Below, piece after piece: positions 51,503-59,141 of a stretch of DNA of 64,000 bases. The position numbers and the translations under genes are program-made. Below the pieces are notes generated by a model. The model was given only the letters and a program-made list of their open reading frames with translations. It made no database searches and was not told the DNA's origin. How positions within the stretch are numbered: position 1 is the first letter of the stretch; the number at the start of each line of letters is the position of its first letter. Source of the stretch: Bog-159 sp050008575 (lineage in GTDB: Bacteria; Acidobacteriota; Terriglobia; Bryobacterales; Bryobacteraceae); assembly GCA_050008575.1 (NCBI GenBank), contig JBEKMJ010000015.1, positions 34,959 through 98,958 on the forward strand, read 5' to 3'.

Positions 51503-51837
51503 ACGCCGCGGCGGTCGACACCGACGTGGTGTCGATGCTCTTCAAGGGTGACACACCGAAACGCACATCACGGGCCGATTGCCCGGAATCTCGTTTATGA
51601 CGCTGGCGGAGTTGGAGCGTAGCCCAACACCTGACACGCTACGTGGTCTTGCCGGTCAACCGCGAGCTGTGTGGAAGATGGGCCGAGGCCTCTTTCGCCG
51701 CGAGGAGGAAAGGACGTCCGATCCAAACAGCCGACGCCTGGATTGCTGCGAGTGCGCTCTACTATGAGGTCCCGCTGATTACTCACGATCGAGGCGATTA
51801 CTCGGTGGATGACAGATTGGTCCTGCACCCAGCGTAG
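51499..51837 (+). pseudogene. VapC-like PIN-domain ribonuclease toxin, frameshifted
   Basis: Three frames together give a PIN protein. MNAAAVDTDVVSMLFKGDT holds the first catalytic Asp. HITGRLPGISFMTLAELERS holds the middle acidic residue. VVLPVNRELCGRWAEASFAA and GRPIQTADAWIAASALYYEV, then PLITHDRGDYSVDD, hold the final acidic cluster. At least two indels (near 51555 and 51640) separate them. The gene therefore cannot make active toxin. Confidence 0.75.
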
Positions 51838-51856
51838 GCGACTCTGTAGCCGCAGG

Positions 51857-51919
51857 GGCAAGCTTCGCTCGCCGAAGAGCGGGCCTGCGAGGCCCGCGCA
51901 GGCTGCGAGCCTGCCCCAC
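51857..51919. repeat. Hairpin-module repeat cluster 10
   Basis: An AAGCTTCGCTCGCCGAAGAG piece, GCGGGCCTGCGAGGCCCGC and GCAGGCTGCGAGCCTGCC lie between the PIN ghost and the stop of the activase partner gene. This is the most common three-module tail, also seen at 27068, 8613, 35855 and 63808. Confidence 0.9.
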
Positions 51920-51927
51920 CAAGAGTC

Positions 51928-53250
51928 CTACTCTTTCGGATACTTCGGCCAAACACGGGGCCACTGCTTGCGCTTTTGATAGCCACGGGCGAGTTCCAGA
52001 TACACGCCTAAATCCCGATCCAGGTCCGACTGCGTGCCATCGAAATAGAAGTTACGAATCGGAATGCCGCCCAGGTCGCGGCTTAGCTTCGGATAAATCG
52101 CCTCGCACACAATGCCGTTCATGCACGTGAACGGGCTGATATCGATAATCCCGTCCGCGCCTTTGCGCGCCAGGTACACCACTTTTCCGACGTTCAGCAC
52201 CATCTCGCCGAACGCGCCTTCGCGCGGCAGGTACGGGCGCGCGCATTCCAGGATCTCGTATATATCCGGCTCTTCGTAGCCGGTGAAGTCCTGGCGGAAA
52301 GGCTCCAGCAGCACGTGCTCGTCGCGCTTCTGCACCTTGTTGCGGACCCAGGCTTCCAGCGCTTCCGCGGTCCACAGGCGGCCGGTGAGTTTGAGTTTGC
52401 GGAAGTGTTCCGTGTTCGTATACCAGATCCACTCCACGATGTCGGAAAGCCATGCTTCGGCGCGATATTCTTCCAGACGCCGGACGAGGTTCTCATTCGA
52501 GAACGTGTTGAGGCGGCAGAAAATCTCGCCCACGATGCCGATCAGCGGGGTAGCACGGTCGCGGCGGCCGGGGATGGCGCGGAAGCGGTCGCGCGCGCGC
52601 AGCAGGGCATCGCGAAGGGCGGCGAGCTGCACGGCGGGCTTCACGGGCGTCGATTCGACGGTGCGGCACACGTCGTCCAGGCAGGCTTCGTAGACGCGCT
52701 CGCTCCGGCCGGATTCCAACTCGTGCGGCCGGTATTGCAGGAGCAGCTTCTGCAGGATGTCGGCGGCCAGCAGCGCGCGCCATCCGGTGCGCATGAAGGG
52801 GCGAGCCATCTCGCCCAGGCCGCCGTAGCCGTTGTTGCTGGAAGGAGAGAGCACCTGCGTATCGCGATAGCCGCTCGCGTCCAGCACGTGGCGCAGGTAC
52901 GGCGAGTATTGTCCGAAGCGGCAGGGGCCTTGCGCGGTGGGCATGAAGAAGACGGTGCGGGCGGGATCGGTATTGGGCGATTCGAGCACCTTCATGAAAT
53001 CGCCGACGGTCACTTTGGCCGGATAGCATTCGTCGCCGGAGGTGTAGCGCGCGCCCAATTCGCGCGTGCGATGGTCGGAGGGGGGCGTGGGTTCGGCGTC
53101 CAGACCGACGGCGCGAAAGGCGGCGGCGAAGGCTTTGGCGCTGCCGTAGGCCATGGGCGGGATGTGGATTTTCTTGCCGGCTAGGGAGATTTCAGAGCGG
53201 GACTGAAGTCCCGCGCGGGCTGAAGCCCGCCCCCCATGGGTTTGTAGCAT
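51928..53250 (-). CDS. 2-hydroxyacyl-CoA dehydratase/activase-type Fe-S protein, C-terminal part
   Basis: I place the start at ATG 53250, after AAGGGG. The first about 20 codons are hairpin-repeat sequence and the homologous part begins KKIHIPPMAYGSAKAFAAAF. The 440-residue protein has cysteine motifs SGDECYPAKVTVGDFMKVLE, TAQGPCRFGQYSPYLRHVL, SPSSNNGYGG and ISPFTCMNGIVCEAIYPKL, as in the COG3581-type proteins encoded with or fused to BadF-type activases. It probably binds Fe-S clusters and accepts electrons from the activase. It overlaps the upstream gene by 70 bases in another frame. Confidence 0.72.
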   Translation of the reverse strand: MLQTHGGRASARAGLQSRSEISLAGKKIHIPPMAYGSAKAFAAAFRAVGLDAEPTPPSDHRTRELGARYTSGDECYPAKVTVGDFMKVLESPNTDPARTVFFMPTAQGPCRFGQYSPYLRHVLDASGYRDTQVLSPSSNNGYGGLGEMARPFMRTGWRALLAADILQKLLLQYRPHELESGRSERVYEACLDDVCRTVESTPVKPAVQLAALRDALLRARDRFRAIPGRRDRATPLIGIVGEIFCRLNTFSNENLVRRLEEYRAEAWLSDIVEWIWYTNTEHFRKLKLTGRLWTAEALEAWVRNKVQKRDEHVLLEPFRQDFTGYEEPDIYEILECARPYLPREGAFGEMVLNVGKVVYLARKGADGIIDISPFTCMNGIVCEAIYPKLSRDLGGIPIRNFYFDGTQSDLDRDLGVYLELARGYQKRKQWPRVWPKYPKE

Positions 53251-56200
53251 CGCAGAATCCCCTTGCTGTCGAGATAGGCCTCGCAGCGCGTCATGTAGCC
53301 GGCATCGTTGCCGTGCCCGTCGAATTGCAGCACCAGCAGCGGCGCGCCGGCCGCGTCGCGGGCGAAGTGTTTGATGTAGGAATCCGGGCCGCACTTGAAA
53401 TTCGACAGGTAGATCAGGTGCAGGTTGGCGCGCGATCCCGCCACGCGGACGGCTTCCAGAATCTTGCGTCCGGACGCCCAGTACATGTTTTCGTGCAGGC
53501 CGGTCATGGGCTCGCGGCCGGTGACCAGGAAATCGAGCGGGATCACGTTGGCCCCGTAGCGATGCCGCAGCTTGCGGGGAATGTCGCAGTTGATGCCGCG
53601 GTCGTAGATGTTGTAGCCGCGGCCGGCCAGCACCAGTCCAGGCTCGCCGGTCTGCTCCAAGACATCCAGGGCGCGGCGGCCGAGTTCGAGCAGGCGCGCC
53701 TGGAAGCCGTGCTGCGCGGCGTAGGCGGCGTCTACGGCGCGATCGCTCGCGCGGCGGGCGACTCCCAGCGGCTTCATGCACTCGGCCATGGCGCTTTTCA
53801 CCTGCGCCGGACCGAGCTGAAAATGCAATGTGGGGACCAGGAACTTTGCCTGAACCTGTTCCAGCCCGGGCGCCACGCGCAGGATGTAGGGCAGTGTCTG
53901 ATTCCACGGGCAATAGTGCGCCGGGCAGGAGTTGCTCTCATCCGCCTCCGCATCGGCGATGTTGGGGACCAGGATGTGGTCGACGCCCATCTCCGCCAGC
54001 GCGCGCACATGGCCGTGCGCCACTTGCACGGGATAGCAAGGCTGCGCCACGGCCATGTCGACACCCGCGGCGGCGATGCGCGGATCGGTCGCCGGCGAGA
54101 GCACCGTTTCGAAACCCAGTTCGGCGAAATAGCGCTGCCAGAACGGATAGCGGTCGAAGGTAGACATGGCGCGCGGGACGCCCACGCGTCCGGCGCCGGC
54201 GGCGGGCTTGGGTGCGGATGCCACCAAATCTTCAACGATCTTCTCGCGGCAAGCGAACAGGTCGTCGATCACCGGCTGCCGGCCGGTGGCGGAAGGTTTG
54301 CGGAACTTATCGGAGCACTTATCGCCCCAGTAACTCTTCTGTCCTTCGATGGTGAATTCCTTGATGTCGCACAGATTCGAGCAGGCGCGGCAGACGAAGT
54401 CGCGGGACGCCAGTTGCAGCCGGTCGAGGCGATATCCGCGGAAGCGGCTCGGGGCGTGGGTCGCGGCGTGCCACTGGCGCGCGATCAGCGCCATGCCGAT
54501 GGCGCCCATCACTCCGTTGTACGGCGGCACCGTGATGCGTTTGCCCAGCAGGCCGGCGAAGGCCGCGGCTACCGCGTCGTTATAAGCGGTGCCGCCCTGG
54601 AAGTAGATCGCCTTGCCGATGTGGCGGCCGCGCACCACGCGGTTCAGATAGTTGAGCGCGATGGAGTACGCCAGTCCCGCCACCAGGTTGGGCACCGGCT
54701 CGCCTTTGTGCAGCCAGCCCGTGACATCGCGCTCCATGAACACCGTGCAGCGCTCGCCCAGGCGCGTGGGCCGGGGCGCGGCGAGGGCCAGCCGCGCGAA
54801 TTCGCCTTTAATGGAGATGCCCAGCTTTTCGGCCTGCTCCTCCAGGAACGATCCGGTGCCGGCCGCGCAGGCTTCGTTCATGGCGAAATCCACCACCACG
54901 CCGTGCTCGATGGAGATGAATTTGGAGTCCTGGCCGCCGATCTCGAAGATAGTGTCCACCGGCTCGCCGCCCATGGTCTGGCTGACGTGCAGAGCGCCGG
55001 TTTTGTGCGCGGTGATCTCGTCGTTCACCACGTCCGCGCCGACGAATTCGGCGATCAGTTCGCGGCCGGATCCGGTCGTGCCCACGCCGCGGATTTCGAG
55101 GCGCTGGCCCCACAGGCCATCGAGCTCGGTAAGCCCCTGTTGGACAGCCTCGATGGGCCGTCCGGCGGTGCGCAGGTAGATATCGTGAATGACGGCGCCG
55201 GTTTCGTCGATGGCGACGACATTGGTAGATACCGATCCTACGTCGATGCCCAGATACGCCGGGATGGTGGTTCGGCCTGCCATCTTGGGCTGATACGCAC
55301 CCACGCGGCCGCGCAGCAACACGACATTTTCCATCGAGAGCGGCGTAGTGTCTTCGACGCGCTCTTCGCCTTCGTGCTGGTTCAGCCGGTGGATGTCGCG
55401 CAGGGAACGCTTGCGCGGCTCCTCGGCTTCCAGTATGGCCGCGCCGATCGCGCCGCACCAGGCGTAATGCGGCGGCACGAACAACTGGCTCCCGGAAAGC
55501 CCGAACGCTTCGCGCAAAGCCGCGGTAACGCCTGAGTTCCGCGAAACCGCGCCCACCAGCGCGACAGGCGATTCGACCCGCCGGCCTTTGACCACGCTGC
55601 TTTTGAAATTGCGGGCGACGGCATCGCAGAGGCCGCGCAGAATCTCCGCCGGAGCGTGTCCTTTCTGCTGCGCGTGGATCATGTCGCTCTTGGCGAACAC
55701 CGAGCAGCGGCCGGCGATGCGCGCGGCGCAACCGGCGTGCGCCACCAGATCCCCGACGTCCTCCACCGAGTAGCGCATGCGCAGCGCCTGCTGATCGAGG
55801 AACGATCCGGTACCGGCCGCGCACTCACCGCCGCGGTCGTAATCCAGGATGGTCCGGTTATCGAGCCGAATGTACTTGGAGCTTTCGCCGCCGATTTCGA
55901 AGACGGTGCGCGCGTGCGGATAAAAATCCGCGATCATGCGGGCGACGGCCTTGAATTCGTTTTCGAAGTAAAGCCCCAGGATTTTGGCGATCGTGCGGCT
56001 GCCGGAGCCGGTGACGCGGATGCCTTCCACGCGCGCCTCCGGCACCACATCGTAGAACTCCTGCAGCAGGTCGTAGGTGGATTGAATCGGGCTGCCGGCG
56101 ATGCGGCGGTAGTCCGACAGCACCAGGGGCGGGTCCGCGCTCACCATGCGGAAGGGACGGGCCCCGCCGCAGAGCGTCTCCAGAATGCCGCGATCCGCCG

Positions 56201-56264
56201 GCCGGCCGAGGGCGGCCAGCTTCAGGCTGATCGAGCCGATATCCAGACCGATATTGATGCCCAT
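53181..56264 (-). CDS. Two-domain BadF/HgdC-type activase fused to a DUF2229-type Fe-S domain
   Basis: Of 1,027 residues, about 1-290 form one ASKHA ATPase (NIGLDIGSISLKLAALG, FEIGGESSKYI, GECAAGTGSF, GRCSVFAKSDM). About 338-590 form a second (LGIDVGSVSTNVVAIDETG, FEIGGQDSKFISI, NEACAAGTGSFLEEQA, GERCTVFMERD). Each keeps the two cysteines that bridge a [4Fe-4S] cluster in the HgdC dimer. The rest has CRACSNLCDIKEF and SNSCPAHYCPWNQTLPYIL, as in DUF2229. Such activases use ATP to push low-potential electrons into dehydratases or other archerase partners. The end (CYKPMGGGLQPARDFSPALK) is repeat-derived. Confidence 0.85.
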   Translation of the reverse strand: MGINIGLDIGSISLKLAALGRPADRGILETLCGGARPFRMVSADPPLVLSDYRRIAGSPIQSTYDLLQEFYDVVPEARVEGIRVTGSGSRTIAKILGLYFENEFKAVARMIADFYPHARTVFEIGGESSKYIRLDNRTILDYDRGGECAAGTGSFLDQQALRMRYSVEDVGDLVAHAGCAARIAGRCSVFAKSDMIHAQQKGHAPAEILRGLCDAVARNFKSSVVKGRRVESPVALVGAVSRNSGVTAALREAFGLSGSQLFVPPHYAWCGAIGAAILEAEEPRKRSLRDIHRLNQHEGEERVEDTTPLSMENVVLLRGRVGAYQPKMAGRTTIPAYLGIDVGSVSTNVVAIDETGAVIHDIYLRTAGRPIEAVQQGLTELDGLWGQRLEIRGVGTTGSGRELIAEFVGADVVNDEITAHKTGALHVSQTMGGEPVDTIFEIGGQDSKFISIEHGVVVDFAMNEACAAGTGSFLEEQAEKLGISIKGEFARLALAAPRPTRLGERCTVFMERDVTGWLHKGEPVPNLVAGLAYSIALNYLNRVVRGRHIGKAIYFQGGTAYNDAVAAAFAGLLGKRITVPPYNGVMGAIGMALIARQWHAATHAPSRFRGYRLDRLQLASRDFVCRACSNLCDIKEFTIEGQKSYWGDKCSDKFRKPSATGRQPVIDDLFACREKIVEDLVASAPKPAAGAGRVGVPRAMSTFDRYPFWQRYFAELGFETVLSPATDPRIAAAGVDMAVAQPCYPVQVAHGHVRALAEMGVDHILVPNIADAEADESNSCPAHYCPWNQTLPYILRVAPGLEQVQAKFLVPTLHFQLGPAQVKSAMAECMKPLGVARRASDRAVDAAYAAQHGFQARLLELGRRALDVLEQTGEPGLVLAGRGYNIYDRGINCDIPRKLRHRYGANVIPLDFLVTGREPMTGLHENMYWASGRKILEAVRVAGSRANLHLIYLSNFKCGPDSYIKHFARDAAGAPLLVLQFDGHGNDAGYMTRCEAYLDSKGILRCYKPMGGGLQPARDFSPALKSP
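53197..53230. repeat. Two-hairpin insertion between the activase halves
   Basis: GCGGGACTGAAGTCCCGC (53197-53214) and GCGGGCTGAAGCCCGC (53215-53230) stand back to back, each with a GA loop. They lie inside the overlap of the two activase-system genes, exactly where the similarity of each gene ends. Confidence 0.88.
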
Positions 56265-56381
56265 AAGCGCGCCGGTTATCTAATGATAAGGCAGGCGCGG
56301 CCTGGTTTCCACGATTTCAGGCCTGAATAGCTGTTTATAGAGGCTAACGGCGCGGAAACGGGAGCCGAACGGGGCAAGGCG

Positions 56382-57113
56382 TTACTGCTTATAAAGGCTT
56401 TCAAACTGCCGCAGTTCGGCGGCGCCGATGTCGGAAATGGCCCAGTAGGCCATCCCGCCGGTATTCCAACCGGCGGCCTGGTAGCCGTTCCGCGAAAACT
56501 CCTTCCCGGCGCTTGCGGCAGCGGGCCACGTAAACAGATTGACGACGTGTTGCCGCCGCTGGTAAACCAGAACCGCCACCGGACGGTCGTCCACGTAATC
56601 CATACGCCCGCCGATTAGCGGGAATCCCTGCGCGGCAAGGTCTCTCACGTTCGGCGAGAAGTCCAGCTTGCCGTTGAACCAAGGCTTGACGGTGTGCCGG
56701 TCGGATGAAGGCACGTCCAGCAGATGCGCTCCCATCAGCGACCGCACGTGGCTTGACAGGACGTTCTGCGCGATCAAATCGGCGTGCGAGGTATGCCAAC
56801 GGAATAGGGCGACGTTCCATGCGGCCGAAGCCGATAGCAGGATGGCGGCGGCAATCGCGATCCGGCGCCATGGTCCGGCGGCCGGGCGGTTGGCCTGGCG
56901 CAGGGAAAATCGAATACGCTGTGGTAAGCTGGCCGGCGCACGGTAATAGGGTGCGTGGGCGCGAATGGCGGTGCGCAGTTCCAGAAGCCGCGCATGCATC
57001 TCAGCGCAAGAACCGCAGGCTGCGAGATGCTCGGCGACCTGGGCTCTTTGGACCGCGTCCAATTCTTCGTCGAGGTATGGCTCCAGCAGACTTTTTACCG
57101 GCGCGCAGGTCAT
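56382..57113 (-). CDS. Anti-sigma factor with zf-HC2 zinc finger
   Basis: ATG 57113 lies in an ATGA overlap with the sigma gene. The 243-residue protein has the zinc-binding anti-sigma motif HLAACGSCAEMHARL (His-x3-Cys-x2-Cys) near residue 32, one membrane helix (WRRIAIAAAILLSASAAWNV), and an outer domain (DLAAQGFPLIGGRMDYVDDR, PVAVLVYQRRQHVVNLFTWP) of the type common in RsiW-like regulators. It should hold the ECF sigma factor inactive at the membrane until released. Confidence 0.9.
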   Translation of the reverse strand: MTCAPVKSLLEPYLDEELDAVQRAQVAEHLAACGSCAEMHARLLELRTAIRAHAPYYRAPASLPQRIRFSLRQANRPAAGPWRRIAIAAAILLSASAAWNVALFRWHTSHADLIAQNVLSSHVRSLMGAHLLDVPSSDRHTVKPWFNGKLDFSPNVRDLAAQGFPLIGGRMDYVDDRPVAVLVYQRRQHVVNLFTWPAAASAGKEFSRNGYQAAGWNTGGMAYWAISDIGAAELRQFESLYKQ

Positions 57114-57637
57114 TCGGAAGCCTCCCTCAACCGCGCCGCCAGGCAATCCTGCAGGCGCTGGCGCGCGCGAGAGAGCCGGGACATGACGGTGCCGATCGGA
57201 ACACTCGCGGCTTCCGCAATATCCCGGTACGGCATTTCTTCCAACTCCCGCATCACCACGGCCTCGCGGAACTCCAGGGGAAGTAAGTCCAGGCAGTTGC
57301 GCAACTCGGCGAACTTAGCGCCTTCGACTAACTTAGTTTCGACCGTGGCGGCCGCGGCGGCGGGAACATGCATCTCTTCATCGAACGACACGTGCGTCGA
57401 CCCTCTCTCGCGGCGGAGCCAGGTGAGTGCGGTATTGCGGACCACCGCCAGAAGCCAGGCTCGTCCATCCCCGCCCCTAAAGCCGTCGAAAAAATGAAAG
57501 GCGCGCAGATAGGCTTCTTGCACTACATCTTGTGCGTCGTCCTCGTTGCGCGTCAGCCAACGCGCCAGGTTATAAGCCGCGTCCAAATGCGGAAGCATCG
57601 CCTTCTCGAAGAGGGCCAGGTTCGGCGCGGCTTTCAT
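57110..57637 (-). CDS. ECF sigma factor (RpoE-like)
   Basis: ATG 57637 follows GAGG at a distance of 9 bases. An ATG 15 codons earlier has no such site. The 175-residue protein has region 2 (AAYNLARWLTRNEDDAQDVV, QEAYLRAFHFFDGFRGGDGR) and region 4 (LPLEFREAVVMRELEEMPYR, DIAEAASVPIGTVMSRLSRA). It is co-transcribed with its zf-HC2 anti-sigma partner through an ATGA overlap. Confidence 0.93.
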   Translation of the reverse strand: MKAAPNLALFEKAMLPHLDAAYNLARWLTRNEDDAQDVVQEAYLRAFHFFDGFRGGDGRAWLLAVVRNTALTWLRRERGSTHVSFDEEMHVPAAAAATVETKLVEGAKFAELRNCLDLLPLEFREAVVMRELEEMPYRDIAEAASVPIGTVMSRLSRARQRLQDCLAARLREASE

Positions 57638-57703
57638 CCGGCCGGCGCCTCGATACAAATCATATGTGACTATATGGTACACCGGTGTGCCACGGGCGTT
57701 ACC

Positions 57704-57835
57704 GGGCGGCGCCAGCTACGCTCGCCGGGTGGGGCGGGACTCTAGTCCTGCACGGGCTCTCCAGAACCCGCTCCGGGCGAGTGTGGCCCGCGGGCGGGTC
57801 TGGAGACCCGCCGCAGGCGTAGACGCCTGCCCCAC
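57704..57835. repeat. Hairpin-module repeat cluster 11
   Basis: GGCGGCGCCAGCTACGCTCGCC, GCGGGACTCTAGTCCTG, GCGGGTCTGGAGACCCGC and GCAGGCGTAGACGCCTGC are visible with a GGCTCTCCAGAACCCGC half-decayed copy. It lies between the sigma gene start and the cytochrome ghost. Confidence 0.85.
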
Positions 57836-57853
57836 ATTGCTTGCGCCACCATA

Positions 57854-58164
57854 ATGTGGTCCTGGTGGCCGCTGCCTGGACGCAAACCGCCGCACCCGGG
57901 CAGGCGGTGTTCGGGCTGTCACTCGCCGGATCGCGACAAGGAGGGTCCGCGGCTGGGCGGCGTCTGCGGACGCGTGTCGGGATCGGCGCCATCGTTCGGT
58001 TACTCGGATGCGCTTAAGAATGCGCACATCACATGGCCGCCGAGTCGCTCGACAAGTGGCTGGCCGACCCGGAAAGTCTGGTGCGGGACAACAATATGGC
58101 GTTTCATCCGGATAGCGCGGCCGAGAGGAGCGAGATCATCGCGTACCTGAAGCAACTGCGGTAA
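57854..58164 (+). pseudogene. Small cytochrome c remnant
   Basis: One frame encodes RRCSGCHSPDRDKEGPRLGG (heme site CxxCH), then VCGRVSGSAPSFGYSDALKN and AHITW. The continuation AAESLDKWLADPESLVRDNN, MAFHPDSAAERSEIIAYLKQ with TAA at 58162-58164 lies in another frame. Together they equal a class I cytochrome c (c2/c550-like). Signal peptide and correct frame are missing, and the single break is near 58030. Confidence 0.75.
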
Positions 58165-58178
58165 GGTACACTCGACGC

Positions 58179-58967
58179 ATGCAAGCACCTGTCCTGCTGG
58201 GTCTACTGGTCTCGCTCCCGGCATTCGCCGAATTCGCGGACGTTCACGGCATCAAGATGTATTACGAGATTCACGGCGAAGGGCGGACGGTGGTGTTGCT
58301 GCACGGCGGCACGTCGACCATTCAATCTTCATTCGCCGGGCAGCTTTCGGTGCTGGCGCGGAACCATCGGGTGGTCGCCATCGAACAGATGGGACATGGA
58401 CACACGGGCGACGTTGCCGGGCGGGAATTGTCCTATGAAGGCATGACCGAGGACACGGCGGCGCTGCTGGTTCGGCTTGGGATTTCGAACGCGGACGTAA
58501 TCGGCTGGAGCGACGGCGGTCAACTGGCGCTGCGGCTGGCGTTCACCCATCCCGAACTGGTGCGGCGGGTGGTGGCTTCCGGCGTGGGACTCGGCGCGGT
58601 CACGCCGCAGATGCAGCAAGCCATGCGGTCGCTCTCGCCCGATCGTTGGTCCGCCCAGGTGCGCGAAGAATATGCGCGCGTTTCGCCGGACGGGCCGCAA
58701 CATTGGCCGGTGTTCTTCGACAAGATCCGGACCATGTGGGCCAAACCGGCCTGGGGCTTTTCGGAGCAGGACCTGGGGAAGATCAAGGCGCCGGTGATGA
58801 TTGTGGCGGGGGATCTGGATTTCACGCGCGTGGAGGAGACTACCCGGATTTACCGGATGATTCCTGCGGCGAGGCTGGCGATATTGCCCGGGACCGATCA
58901 TTTTACGTTTCAGAAGCGGCCCGGTTGGCTGGATCCGATGATCCTGGATTTCCTGGACGGGAACTGA
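58179..58967 (+). CDS. Secreted alpha/beta hydrolase
   Basis: The 262-residue protein has a short signal peptide (MQAPVLLGLLVSLPAFA). The oxyanion loop is VVLLHGGTSTIQSSF, the nucleophile elbow is VIGWSDGGQLALRLA, the acid lies in MIVAGDLDFTRVEET, and the catalytic His in GTDHFTFQK. It lacks a recognisable substrate-defining lid. It may cleave an ester or lactone outside the cytoplasm. It starts 14 bases after the cytochrome ghost. Confidence 0.9.
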   Translation: MQAPVLLGLLVSLPAFAEFADVHGIKMYYEIHGEGRTVVLLHGGTSTIQSSFAGQLSVLARNHRVVAIEQMGHGHTGDVAGRELSYEGMTEDTAALLVRLGISNADVIGWSDGGQLALRLAFTHPELVRRVVASGVGLGAVTPQMQQAMRSLSPDRWSAQVREEYARVSPDGPQHWPVFFDKIRTMWAKPAWGFSEQDLGKIKAPVMIVAGDLDFTRVEETTRIYRMIPAARLAILPGTDHFTFQKRPGWLDPMILDFLDGN

Positions 58968-58994
58968 AGTGCGGGATCGCGGCCAGGGCCACGA

Positions 58995-59131
58995 ATTGGA
59001 GGGCGGGCAATTCTGCCCGCAGCCGGCTTTCAGACGGCTGGCTCGACTTTGGCCTCTTGGTGGGGCGGGCCTCCAGGCCTGCGCGGGTTCTCCGGCTAAA
59101 AGCCCCGCGGCAGCGCATGGCGCTGCCCCAC
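58995..59131. repeat. Hairpin-module repeat cluster 12
   Basis: GGGCGGGCAATTCTGCCCGC, AGCCGGCTTTCAGACGGCT, GGCGGGCCTCCAGGCCTGC, GGCTAAAAGCC-like and GGCAGCGCATGGCGCTGCC follow one another between the convergent hydrolase and exporter genes. More module sequence at 59180-59232 forms the coding end of the exporter gene. Confidence 0.88.
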
Positions 59132-59141
59132 GAGTTATGTC

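Noticed and set aside
53313..55535. A 740-codon open frame on the plus strand antisense to the activase gene
   Set aside because: It is composed of low-complexity His/Gln/Arg/Ala-rich sequence, lacks domain patterns, and is fully antisense to a strongly conserved protein. It is a by-product of GC-rich codon use.
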